A stretch of 47,758 bases of DNA, taken from Purshia tridentata. Lineage: Eukaryota; Streptophyta; Magnoliopsida; Rosales; Rosaceae. The DNA lies in the NCBI GenBank assembly GCA_003254885.1, contig QANT01002707.1, positions 1 through 47,758 of the forward strand, given 5' to 3'. How positions within the stretch are numbered: position 1 is the stretch's first letter; every line of letters starts with the position of its first letter. Both the position numbers and the translations under genes were made by a program. The notes beneath the pieces were generated by a model. The model was given only the letters and a program-made list of their open reading frames with translations. It was not told where the DNA came from and did no database searches. Positions 23,666 to 36,177 of the stretch are shown piece by piece.

Positions 23666-24486
23666 CATCATCTTGTTTACTCATTAATTCTTAAGTATTT
23701 CTATTAAGAGAAATTATAGTGACATGTGTTACATAGTTTTTTTTATTTGATATTAACAAGAAATGTTAAGTCTTTTTTATTTTATCCTTTTTTAATTCTT
23801 CACTAATTGGATCCTATCAAACAATTGTTAGTGATGTTAAGTTGTCTGTGATGTCAGAAACTAGCATATACGTATCTGTGAGATAAAAAAAATGTTGTGT
23901 TTTAGATGTCTATTTATATATAAGGTATATATATGTGTATAAAACTTTGGCAAGGAAGTAATTTCATACCTTGAACATTAATTAGTGATCCTGGTCATAA
24001 TCAATCAACTGAAAATGTAAAATTAAATATCTGGTTGAGAGCAGGGCCGGTAGTTATAGTATGTTGGTTCTATTAGATACAATGCATTCCTTAGGATGTT
24101 CTTAAGAAAGCTTAATTTTATGAATTTGAGGAGGTCTTGACTTGATTTTATGATATTTTATTGTAGTATTGAGTCCAAATTTGGAAAATGCAAAGTTATG
24201 CTGGTTTCTACTCATATTGGAAGTATCTTGTTTGGTCATAATTTCCAAATTATTAATTGGTTTGCATTAAACTTGTGATATAATTGGTCTCTAACATTGT
24301 AGTGGAGCATGGGTTTTTGGTGTTTTAGGTTGGCTTACTGGTGATGTGTATATGTTTGATACATACATGCAACACTGATCGATATTGTTGTGTGATATGG
24401 GATTCAAGCTAGTTTTTGGAATAATTGTCCCATTGAACTTATTGATATGGCACTACATGCTTACTTTTGGTGCAGATCGAAGCGTT

Positions 24487-25566
24487 ATGGAAGAGGACAT
24501 GTCAAGCGTGGTCTCAAATATTGGGATGAAAAGGATTGCAACTGAATCGAATTCTGATTCAAGCTGCACTAATTACTTTGTGCGTCCTTCTCCGACTAAG
24601 CGCAATAGACCCGCTACAAATGTGTCTCAAACAAAGTTCAAAGGAGTTGTTCATCAGCATAATGGGCATTGGGGAGCCCAAATATATGCTGATCACCACA
24701 GGATCTGGCTCGGCACTTTCAATTCCGAGGCTGAAGCAGCCATGGCTTATGACAGCGCTGCAATCAGGCTTCGCAGTGGAGAATCCCACCGCAACTTTCC
24801 ATGGACCCATGTCAGCTTGGAAGAGCCAAACTTCCAAACCCTCTATAGCACTGAAGCTGTCCTCCAAATGATCAAGGATGGAACCTACCAGGCCAGGTTG
24901 TTAGAATTTGTGAGGACTCGCTCTGAAACTCATGTGGAAACCGAAGATGGCCTCATAAACTTGGACTTTGTTAGGGCGCAAAGGAATGGAGGGCTGGTGT
25001 CTAGACAACTTTTCCAGAAGGAGCTTACACCAAGTGATGTGGGAAGTCTGAATAGACTAGTCATACCCAAGAGGTATGCAAAGAAGTACTTCCCTAGCGT
25101 TTCTAATGCCATACAAGGAGAGGAGTTGGAGGTGGGTGACGTGCAGCTTGTGTTTTATGATAAGATGATGAGGTCGTGGCAGTTCCGGTACTGTTACTGG
25201 AGGAGCAGCCAGAGCTTTGTTTTCACGAGGGGGTGGACCAAGTTTGTCAAGGCCAAAAATTTGAAAGCTGGCGACTCCATTACTTTCTGTCTCTGCCACT
25301 TGAAGGAAGGTGGGAGGGAGCCTCACGACTTCTGCATGATTGGAGTGAATAGGGCTGAAAATGATGGCGGCTCTGTTGTTGATGCTGGTTATCGCATGCC
25401 ACCGATGGCGGAGTACTATGATCTTGAACCTGAAACCCAAAATGTTGTCCCCAATTATAGTTACGAGTACAAGCAGCCTGAACAAGATGAGGAGGAAGTG
25501 GATGTCAAGCCGCAGATTACTCAGATTAAGCTCTTTGGTGTGCTAATCAGTCAGGTGATGGTTTAA
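24487..25566 (+). CDS. AP2/ERF-B3 (RAV-like) transcription factor, At1g50680/At1g51120 type
   Basis: Plant nuclear factor with two DNA-binding domains. From Met at 24487 the protein is 359 aa in one exon. The AP2 domain spans about residues 50-105 (KFKGVVHQHNGHWGAQIY ... WLGTF ... AAMAYDSAA). The B3 domain spans about 175-270 (LFQKELTPSDVGSLNRLVIP ... GWTKFVKAKNLKAGD). A KLFGV motif at 348-352 matches the R/KLFGV repression motif of RAV/TEMPRANILLO-type proteins, so it is probably a repressor. The frame stays open upstream to 24385, but TTTTGGTGCAG at 24465-24475 is a good splice acceptor, so I place the start after it and infer a 5' leader intron. The C-terminus may instead be spliced: CAG|GTGATG after 25554 to TTTTGCAG|GGAATTTAG at 25671 would end the protein ISQGI instead of ISQVMV. 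Confidence 0.9.
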   Translation: MEEDMSSVVSNIGMKRIATESNSDSSCTNYFVRPSPTKRNRPATNVSQTKFKGVVHQHNGHWGAQIYADHHRIWLGTFNSEAEAAMAYDSAAIRLRSGESHRNFPWTHVSLEEPNFQTLYSTEAVLQMIKDGTYQARLLEFVRTRSETHVETEDGLINLDFVRAQRNGGLVSRQLFQKELTPSDVGSLNRLVIPKRYAKKYFPSVSNAIQGEELEVGDVQLVFYDKMMRSWQFRYCYWRSSQSFVFTRGWTKFVKAKNLKAGDSITFCLCHLKEGGREPHDFCMIGVNRAENDGGSVVDAGYRMPPMAEYYDLEPETQNVVPNYSYEYKQPEQDEEEVDVKPQITQIKLFGVLISQVMV

Positions 25567-25679
25567 TCTTTATTCTTAGGAGACTAAATAATTTGTCTAT
25601 CTTTTTGATAGACCATTTCTTCGTGATCAGACCCTCAAATGCTTCAGAGTTTTTGTTTGAGCTTTTGCAGGGAATTTAG

Positions 25680-26655
25680 GTTCTCTGGTAAACTAATTAC
25701 ACCATCCTATGAAAAGGGTGTCTGATTCTGGATGCAAGTTTCAATTTAGGTTAATAATTGACTTTTTTTAACTTGGATCTTTTGACTAGTTTGCCATGAT
25801 ATTTACATGTTTGCATCGATCTATCTGTCTATATAATGTATGGCCTGGAATCAACCGAGCTGATCAGCTGTGAACTTTCATCTCTTGTACAAAATTTAAG
25901 GTCATGACTCATGCATAAGCATGACTCTCTACAAAATTTAAGCATTGGTTTCTTCGATATCAAATAAAGTATTTATTATTTGTAACTGCTCTTGCAAGAG
26001 GAAACGATACTTTTGAAACCCAATCTACTACATGGGGATGTGGCAGCTCTTGTTTACAAAACCTATTGAGATGTTATTACGAAAATGAATTTATATTTCT
26101 ATATTTTCAAAACATTGTGAAGATATTAAAATGAAGACATTATTTACTGATAATTATTTTATATAGGTCACACAAATTTCATCATTAATTTCCTCTCATG
26201 CTGTGGTTGTCTAATTCAAGTTAAATAGATAAAGTTCAATTGGGCCTTTCACCACAGATTTACGTTGAATTAACCTTGCGGTGGGCACCCATTAAGGATC
26301 TCGATTTCATATGGCCTATGCACTCATCTTGGTCTGTCATGACGTGATTGAGGCCCAATAACAAATTCTATATAGGGTGATTTATAGGCCAGTCCAATTT
26401 TTTCTCCTCTCTTAGACTAATACCTTAAAACTTTTTTATTTTTGACTAAAGTCCAAAAATATTATCCATATGTTTTTAATTTAAAAAATATGTAATATTA
26501 TCCTAAAATTAATGATATGTAAATCTTAATATTATCCTAATATTATTATAATATTATTCTAATTGTATATTACTTTAATATTATAATATTATCCTATAAT
26601 TAATTATAGGATTTAACTGTACCAAACAAACGATTGACTTTGGTTTGTAAATACG
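25680..26655. other. Intergenic DNA downstream of the AP2-B3 gene
   Basis: Contains the likely 3' untranslated region of the AP2-B3 gene and then very AT-rich DNA (26440-26620), with several short words such as ATTATCCTAAT repeated. No gene is seen. Confidence 0.5.
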
Positions 26656-26898
26656 TTTCAATTGTACCAATCAATCGATCGGTTATGATTTGTCGGCTTT
26701 TATGTTATGGTTTAGCTCCAGGATTTTGGGCTTTGCCCAAAATCCCAGAGTTAAACCCTAACATAACGCCTCTATCGAACACTTGCTATACCCTAGAAAG
26801 GGATGGAATAAAAAGATAGGATTTACCCTCAAAACTCAGAAAATGAAGCAGCTCGAATATATATATATACACCAACCCAGATATTGGTACAATTGAAA
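26656..26898. repeat. Nested inverted repeat with a long central hairpin
   Basis: The outer arms TTTCAATTGTACCAAT (26656-26671) and its exact inverse (26883-26898) enclose a central stem-loop. In the stem, 26702-26731 pairs with 26735-26764 at 26 of 30 positions around a TTT loop, and the innermost 11 bp (GGATTTTGGGC/GCCCAAAATCC) are perfect. The layout suggests a small MITE or a foldback element. A target duplication was not found. Confidence 0.7.
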
Positions 26899-27043
26899 TG
26901 TACCTATATATATATATTTTATTTTTTCTCTTACTTGTTTGATTATTTTTTATGAGTTAATATATTTTTTATTATATAATATAAACGAATATTATCATTT
27001 ATTATTTCAAATTAAAAAATATAAAACTAGATAATCTTGAATG

Positions 27044-27221
27044 TTTTAATTAAATATGTCTGAACATATATTATCTTTCATTTTTAAAATAATTCATATT
27101 GATTATCTTAATTTTAAGAGATAATATGAGAAATATTTTAATTAAATATGTCTGAGCAGATATTATCTTTCATTTTTAAATTAATTCATATTGATTATCT
27201 TAATTTTAAGAGATAATCTGA
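27044..27221. repeat. 92-bp tandem duplication
   Basis: Two copies begin TTTTAATTAAATATGTCTGA, at 27044 and 27136, and run for nearly the full unit with about five differences. The copies are AT-rich and lie about 550 bp upstream of the PTM-like start codon. They are more diverged than the 142-bp duplications in the genes. Confidence 0.85.
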
Positions 27222-27660
27222 ATCAAAATTTTAAAAAATCTATTTTTTGGACCTCATTATAAAAAATTGGATTTAAGTATTAATTTAAATTTCTATATGG
27301 TTTTAATTTAAATGACCTTTTAAAATTGGACCTATTTTTAATTATTCCTTTATTTAATTGGTCTCTAGTACTCTCTTGAGAAATTTGATTTTGATTATTT
27401 TTAAGCGAAAAAAGAAAGAAATCGAATAAAAAATGAAAAGAATGAAATTCTTATGTCTCTCACCAACCCCTTTGTATCGCTATCGTTCGAATGATTTCCG
27501 ATAGTTAAACTGCATTTCTAGGAAGTAGTCAGTCGTGACTCAGGAAAGAGATATTTTCCCAGTTCTTAGAGAGAGAAGAAAACAACCCTAACCCATTTCT
27601 CACCCTCTTTCAAAGCACGTTGAAAACATTTCTGGAGAGAGAAAGTCACAGAATTTCCGT

Positions 27661-27734
27661 CTCTGCTCTCTCTTTCTCTCTCTCTTACAGCGACCCAAAG
27701 GGCAATTAGAGAGAGAAAGAGAGAGAAGCAGAGG
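27661..27734 (+). promoter_or_regulatory. CT/GA hairpin in the 5' leader of the PTM-like gene
   Basis: A pyrimidine tract (CTCTCTCTTTCTCTCTCT, 27666-27683) is followed 24 bases later by its exact reverse complement (27708-27725). Outside these, CTCTGC at 27661 pairs with GCAGAG at 27727-27732 after a small bulge, giving a stem of about 24 bp ending some 47 bases before the start codon. CT-rich leaders are common in plants. The matching GA arm on the same strand is less so, and could hinder ribosome scanning. Confidence 0.6.
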
Positions 27735-27780
27735 GTCTTCCTCTTATATTTAAAGTGGGTTTAGGGTGTGGATCACGCAA

Positions 27781-30700
27781 ATGGAGTTCGTGGGCAGAAC
27801 TTTAAGGAAAGAGTTCAAGGGCTTCGGGTATTTCACGGGAACTGTGAAATCGTACGCCCCCTCAACTGGGTTCTTCGAGGTAGTTTATGAGGATGGAGAT
27901 TCTGAGGAATTGGACTTTGCTGAGGTCTCTTTGCTCCTTGGTGAAGCAAACCTAGTGGAGGTGGAGGTCAAGCAGAGCCGCCCCGGCCGGAAACCTAAAA
28001 AACGACGCCGTATTGAAAGGAAGCGAGAAATTCAAGGTAATCCGAGTAATGCTGGTGAAGAAACCCTAGGAAATGATTCTGGGTTTCGTGGGGGTCGGAA
28101 TGAAAATTGTAATTTGAGTTATAGGTCCGAGGGAAAACTTGAAATGGGACATGGGTTAGGGGAGAATTTGTGGGAAGGTCTGGAGGTCAATAGGAATTCG
28201 AATGATAATGTTAATTTCAGTAAAGGGTTTGATAAAACCCTAGGAAAGGAAAGTGCATTAAATGTCAATGGGAATGTGAATAGAGTTGATAATTTAGAAG
28301 ATGAGATTGATTTGAATGCTGGGTTTAATTTGAATTTGAATTTGAATGATGGGTGCGACCCAAATGTTGATCTAAATGTTGGTAAGGAGGACATTGTTAA
28401 GAAAAGAGATTGTATTGATTTGAATTTGGATGTGAATGGTGATTTTGTTGAGAATCATAATGAGGGTAGTTTGGGCGGTTCCACTGTGGGAACCCCCCAT
28501 GGAACCCAGAGGAGGGGTTGCAATTTTGATTTGAATTTGGAGGTTGATGAAGAATTTAAGGATACAGCTGGTGACAGTGAAGAAAAATTCAAGGTTAATC
28601 CAAAGTTGGAGATGATCGAAGAAAGTCAAAATAAAGGGAGAAGTGTAGATGCTGAAGAAAAGGTTGTCGAAGATGGTAATGCTAATGAGACCTGGAAAGA
28701 AGTGTATATTGATATCAATGAAGAAATTCCCATGAAGGATGTTGGTGATCCGATCGACTGTGCAACTGGTGAACAGCATAATAATAGAAATTCTTGTTCC
28801 AGTGGAGATTTGAAGGCTGACAATTCTATTGGGTTTTCGGATACCAACTGTCTTAAGGATTGTGGTTTGATGGAAGTTCTGGTGAAAGATGGCCTTTCCG
28901 AAGCCCGTACTCCAATGATTCAGGGGTGCTTAGGCAATTCAGGAAGTCCATACATTCAAAGAAGTAGCCGTATAAAGAGAAGAAAACTACTAGACAACCT
29001 GAAATCTTCTACTACAGAGACAATTTTGAGGAGAAGTGCTCGTAGAGGGTCTGCTCAAAATCATGTTTCAATCACATCATCTGCTTTCAGTAATCCATTG
29101 TCCTCTTCTGCAGCTAGTGAAAAAACAGAGGAAAAACCAACAATTTCTGGTCTTGAAGAAACTGAAAGGCCTAGTGCTCTTCCTCAGGAGCTGGAATTAC
29201 CTCCTTCATCACAACATTTAAATTTAGATGACATTCCCATACTTGAGCTCTTCTCTATATATGCCTGTTTGAGATCATTTAGCACTCTATTATTTTTGAG
29301 TCCCTTCAAATTGGAGGATTTTGTGGCAGCATTGAAGTGCAAGTCTCCTAGTTCATTGTTTGATTATGTTCATGTTTCTATTTTGCAAACTCTGAGAAAG
29401 CATTTGGAGTGGCTTTCAAATGAAGGTTCTGAATCTGCTTCTAATTGTCTGAGGTATACTCTTTTCCCCCTCTTACTATTTAAAGCTGATGCCATCCTTA
29501 TGGTGATTTGAAACTTTCTTTGTTAATGCTTGACATTCTGTGTTAATCTTTGATGTAGGAGTTGAAGGTTCTGAATCTGCTTCTAATTGTCTGAGGTTTA
29601 CTCTTTTCCCCCTCTTACTATTTAAAGCTGATGCCATCCTTATGGTGATTTGAAACTTTCTTTGTTAGTGCTTGACATTCTGTGTTAATCTTTGATGTAG
29701 GAGCCTTAATTGGGATTTTCTGGACTTGATTACGTGGCCACTTTTTATGGTCGAGTACTTTCTGATTCATGGTTCAGGATTGAAACCTGGTTCTGATCTC
29801 AGTCTCTTCAAACTATTCAAAACTGACTACTACAAGCAACCTGCTTCTGTAAAGGTTGAGATACTTCGATGTCTATGTGATGATTTGATAGAAGTGGAAG
29901 CTGTACGGTCAGATATCAATAGAAGGTCTTTGGCAGCTGAGCCTGACATGGTTTTTGATCGGAATGTGAACATTGAGGTTTGCAAGAAAAGGAAGGCACC
30001 TGTGGATGCTGCTGGTACTGCTTATCTTAATGATGATGTTGTTGATAGCACCACTGACTGGAATAGTGATGAATGCTGCCTTTGTAAGATGGATGGGAGT
30101 TTAATATGCTGTGATGGCTGTCCTGCTGCATACCACTCAAGATGCGTTGGAGTTGCTAATGATCTTTTGCCTGATGGTGACTGGTATTGCCCTGAGTGTT
30201 CGATTGACAGGCATAAACCTTGGATGAAACCACGAAAGTCACTTCGAGGTGCAGAGTTATTAGGAATTGATCCTCATGGTCGGATATATTTTCAAAGCTG
30301 TGGTTACCTGTTGGTGTAAGTGTGTTCTTTTCATCTTTACATGGCTCAGTATAATACCACTGCTGCTGTTACTAGTACTAACATGAATGAATTTTATATT
30401 AGTTCACTTGATATATCTTAAAAAACCTAATATAAACCCCGAAAAAGTACCTTTTTAACATTTGAAAATTTATGCTCTATGTCGACTTTTCACTAATCCT
30501 ATCTCTTCTGAATCCCTTGCACAAGTTGTCTCATTTATCATTCTATAGTCTTTCCGTTGCTTTCTGTACCTCTTTCATGCAACATACAAGAAAATCCACC
30601 TTTTCTCCTCTTATTTTGGTTTTAAACTTTTCTTATGGGTTTGAATATATCTTGGATGGTTAATAGTTGAGCTATTTTCAGAATATTTCATGAATCAATG

Positions 30701-33700
30701 TGCTCAATTTTTATTTGTTTCCTTGATTGAAAATTTGTTGACTAAAATGAAATTGTACAATGTTGTACTGGCACCTACTTTATTTACTATACCATTTCTT
30801 AAACCAGTATATGCAATACTTTCACAAAACAAAAACAAATAGAATATGTACTGCTACCTTTCATCTCTTCAATATTTGTTTGGCTCAAACTGTTTATGGA
30901 TGTTGATCTTGCAGATCAGATTCTTGTGATATTGAATCCACATTCAGTTACTACCACAAAGATGATATGAATAAAGTTATTGAGGTGCTAAGGTCTTCAG
31001 GTTTTTCCTATGGTGCGATATTAAGGTCAATCTATAAGCACTGGGACATTCCTGTTAGCTTTAATGGAGCAAGTAGTAACATTGGCTGCTCAATGCCTCT
31101 GGACCCATTGGCATTTTCAGAAGCATGTGTTGTTAAGAATGAGACTGACAGGGATAGAAAACTACAAGAGGATTCTTGTAATCCTGGCTCTGATGTTTCA
31201 AAGTCAGTTAACTTGTTAGATTCAGTGACCGTGATGGTAAGTCCAAAGATAACCTCTGAAGGATTAGATGAAACAATGCAAGTGCAAAAGAGGTCAGTCA
31301 TTCAGTATGATTCAAATAGGCCTGCTGATTTCTTAAATCAATCAGACTTGGTGGGAAAACTTCAGCCTGAAGACTGTTCTTTGACATCTACTTGCTTAGA
31401 TGTCGGACGAGAAATTCACAGAGAATCTACGGATCTTGGCAATGCTTTGTCTGCTGTAACCACTAGAAATGGGGACCCTTCAGAAGTGCATTGTGGAATT
31501 TGTTACACGAACTACTACAGGTTTGGCCAACTTGCTTCATCTGTTGCAGAGGAGTTAATGCGTAAATCATCAGAGAAGATTAAGGAAGACTCAGTAATAA
31601 CGGAAGAGGAAATAATATCAGCACAGATGAAGACTATTTTAAAAAAATCTTCCAAATTTTACTGGCCAAACATAGAGAACCTAAATACAGATGTGCAGAA
31701 AGAAAAATGTGGTTGGTGCTTTTCTTGCAAAGCTCCTGCTGATGACAGGGATTGCTTGTTTATAATGAGTATGGGGCCTGTTCAGGATGTTTCTAATGGT
31801 GATATAGTTGGCCTGCAATCGAAATATTACAGGCAAGGTCATCTTAATGATGTCAGATGTCAAATTCTATCCATTCATGATCGTCTGCATGGATTTCTGT
31901 TGGGCCCATGGTTGAATCCCCATCATACAGAACTCTGGCGTAAAAGTCTTCTTAAGGCATCTGATGTTGCATCTGTTAAATATTTACTCCTCATGGTAAG
32001 GATTTCTCTACTTTTGCTTTTTAAAATTTCTGTTGATTATAGAGTTGGTTGATTTACACTTTCTCAATATTTGGGCTGGCCTTGATGTCAAACTTTTGAA
32101 ATAATTATGTTCTTGCATATTAATTCAGTGACCATTACACTTCCAGTTCTCCCCACTTTTTCTGTTCATTCTCAAAATACTCATTAGGATCATTTGGAAG
32201 CCCTAGGCTGCATTGTAGTTATATATGTATGCACAAATTTGTATATTGGATATAAATTCAAGTATTTATGGTGTTAGTGTATTTACATGTAAAATAGTTC
32301 ATTCAGTTATTTCAAAGGGCCTTTTACCATGACTTGTGTCGCCATCTAGATGATGTTCCTTGAGAATTGATACTTTCTCTGTTTTGGTGATATGTTTATC
32401 ACACAGTTAGAGGCAAATTTACGCCATCTTGCACTGTCAGCCGACTGGTTGAAATATGTGGATTCTGTTGTTACCATGGGTTCAGCTTCTCATGTCGTGA
32501 CTTCATTACGTGCATACTCAAAGAACATGATTAGTAGAAAGAGGCTCAAGTGTACAGATGATTCCAATCCTTCTTCAAATGCTGCCAGTGGATTGGGAAT
32601 GTTTTGGCGGAGGGGTGGGAGGCTTTCTCGTCAGGTGTTCACTTGGAAGGTTTTGCCTCGCACCTTGACTTCCAAGGCTGCCAGACAAGGTCTACTAATT
32701 GTTTTCTCTTATCTATAATTTTGCATGGTAATGAGTTAAATCAACTGAATAATTATTCTGAATTCATTTTAAGTTCTAAAATTCTGCAGCTGGGTGTACA
32801 AAGATACCGGGCATATTATATCCTGAGAATTCAGAATATGCAAAGAGAAGCAAATCTGTTGCCTGGCGAGCTGCTGTTGAGACATCAACTAGTGCAGAAC
32901 AGCTTGCTTTGAAGGTACAGTCACTATCCATACTTGTTTCCTTTAAATGGTGATGCTCAGGTGTTTCAATGTCCTTCTTTTCTTGTTTGCTCTGTTGTAA
33001 ATGTAGTCTGCCTTTTCATAACCTGAGTAGTTGTCAGCCCTAGTTTTCCTCTCAGCATTATATTCCTGTTCTTGAATAGGCACTATATAGAACTTTTGGT
33101 TCATAAATTCTTTCCATGGTTTCAGGTTAGAGAGCTTGATTCAAACATTAGGTGGGATGATATTGAGAACACACACGCTCTCCCTATACTGGACAAGGAA
33201 TCTAGAAAATCAATCAAGCTGTTCAAGAAAGTTATTGTCCGCAGAAAGTGCTCTGAAGGGCAAGTGGCTAAGTATCTTCTTGACTTTGGCAAGAGAAGAG
33301 CTATCCCTGACATTGTCAGGAAACATGGTTCTGCGCTTGAAGAACCATCTAGTGAGAGGAAAAAGTATTGGCTAGATGAATCATATCTCCCATTGCATCT
33401 TTTGAAAAACTTTGAGGAGAGAAGAATTGCCCGCAAATCTAATGATGTGAAGTCTAGTAAAGTTCTTGAGGTTGGTAAAGTAATAAAGAGGCCTCGAGAA
33501 AAAAAGGGATTTTCTTATTTGTTTTCAAAAGCCGAAAGATCTGAGTATTATACCTGTGAACACTGCAACAAAGATGTCTTGATGAGGTATTAAAAATTTT
33601 GTCCTTTTGCATTTAGTTATTATCTCGTATTGTTGTTTTGCTTGTCACTTTTCTTATTTCCAATGATAGTGTGTTGTTTGCAAATTCAATTTATGTGAGG

Positions 33701-36112
33701 AAATGCCTGCATTCTGAAACATGTAATTTTTGAAGTTAGTGTAACTGTGTAAGAAATTTTTGTTCCGGACACGGAGGGGATAAATATAAGAAATTGGATG
33801 AATGGAATTTTGTGAACTCTCACATAGGTTGGATGTCAATAGGGCCCCATTTGGTTCACAGAATTCATTTCATGGGAAATGAATTCGTATTTTTCAGGGA
33901 GAAGGAAATGCAAGATTCTCATTCCATGTTTGGTAATGCTTGTAAAGTAACCAAGAATTATCTTTTTATTTCCTTTCCCATGTTTGGTTTGTACAGGAAT
34001 AGGAAACAAAAATAGTTTAATTTTCCAATTATACCCTTGTTTATTATGTATAACAAATAAAAAAGAATGCCAATGTTCCTTATGGATATAATTGATATTT
34101 TCAATTATTAAAAGGGGTAATATGGTCCTGAAAAAATTTCATTAATGCTTTCCCATGTGAAGGACGAACCAAACCCAAACTAGCAAGAGGGTTTCATTTT
34201 CCCCCCTTGGGGGCATCACTTTCCCATGAACCAGAAATTGTTTCCCCATGGTTGCACTTACCAGACTTTAGAATGGAATTATTTTCCCATTCCCAATCTT
34301 CCAATCTGCAAACCAAACGGGCCCTAGATGTTTAGGGGAAAAGAAATGAGGAACTCTGGAATGATATGTTACTCTGTCAAAACATTCAGGTTCCTGTTGA
34401 TAAAAATTAGGACGAAATGGGAACATTAATATAGATTTGTGAAGTTTGAGGAGTAAGTTCTGTGATATGAATAGATGATCAATCTGTTGTATCTTGCAAG
34501 TCTTGTTAAACTCCAATTCTTTGAGATTCTTCCCATGTTACATGTTGTATTACTTAAAACTTTTCATCTTATAGACCCTTTTTTCCTTTTTAAATATGGC
34601 AGGGAAGCTGTAAGCTGTCAGTATTGCAGAGGTGTGGTTTCCTTTCTCCCTTTTTCCCTTATCTTGTTATGTGGTTTTGAAACACTGCTGTATACTGCAT
34701 GGTATTGAAATTTCGTTTATAGTCTTTTAGGTTTTTATTTATTTATTCTAATTTGTGTTTCTCTGTTAGATGGCATTTTATTTGCAAAAAAGCCATTTAC
34801 ATTCACACCATGTTCATATACTTTATGTTAGTGATAAGGTGGACTATTGCTATCACTAGCAGCTGCAAGGACTGCAAAGAAAGGAAAATAACAAAAAGAA
34901 TGGAAAAGAAATCCATCAAAATAAGACTTATAATCATCAAGCAGAAACTTTACTCAAAACTGGTCCACAAGTTCTTGTGAATTATACTAAAAGGAAGATG
35001 TCTAAAATGCTTTGACAAAGACGCCTAAAGAGAAGCTAAGAATCTAATTCTATACCAATCAACCTAAATAAGGTAAATGATAGCTTGTCAAGGAAAAGCA
35101 CCATTGATCTTGAATGCATTTGGAGTAAATGTTTTCCTCAATCTGGATGACTTTCTATTCTTGGCTTTCAAAAGTACAAATCTTTGCTTGGATAGTTGCT
35201 CATGGGAGGTTCAGTACTTACAATATTATCCAATGCAAGAGGAGAAATATGTGCCTATCACTCTGTAAGTGTTCAATGAACAAATTGGAGCGGAAAATAT
35301 TGATAATTATTTCTCTATTGGCCAAGAGCTCTTGGATTGTGGCATAAGCTCTTTGGAGAGGCTTTGATTAGTTGGGCAATTCCAGCTTTGTATATCATTA
35401 TTAGTTTAGAAACATTGTGTTTTTGAGGGAGGAAGGAAGGCTAAAGTTTTGAGGAAGTGCGAAGTTATGGCTGCTTTTTGGGTGAATTGGTTAGACGCTG
35501 GAGTATTTTAGTAAAAGTTAGGGGAGGTGGAGTGGTCCTTATGAGATAGGGTGAGGTTTTGGGAGGTTTTGGGCTTGTTTGTGAGCGGTGCTCACAGCTG
35601 AATTTAGACTGTCCTTTCTTCATACTAAATTCATATTGGGCTGCTGCAGTTAGCTGATTTCTTGATTCTTGATGGTGGCAGTTAGGAGAAGTTTGTATTT
35701 TGCTGTTGTAAAGATATTTTATTTGTAGCTTTGTCTAGATGGTGCACCTCTTGTTCCCGGCCTGATTTTAGTGTTGTAACTTGGACTTTTCATTTAATAA
35801 AATCTCTGTTCCCTTTTGAAAAAGAAAGCCTTTCGGATTGCACAACCTTTGCTCTGAGGATGTCTTTTTCCTTCTTTTAGTTCACATTTTCTTTTGAAAA
35901 TAGAGTACACAATTTTTTTTGGGGAAAAGATTGCAATCAAAAGTGGATCAGTAGTCTACAAAAGAAGCTACCCTCAGTCTACAAATCAGGATACAAAATG
36001 TTACAAGGAAAGAAAACACACTACCACCACAAGAAATCCAGCTACAGAAACCACCAAAGATACAATCAAAACAAAGGCGCACCAACTTGATCGNNNNNNN
36101 NNNNNNNNNNNN

Positions 36113-36177
<65 letters not shown>

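Noticed and set aside
24385..24486. In-frame extension of the AP2-B3 protein upstream of 24487
   Set aside because: The added residues are hydrophobic and unlike the family, and a good splice acceptor at 24475 indicates this is intron sequence.
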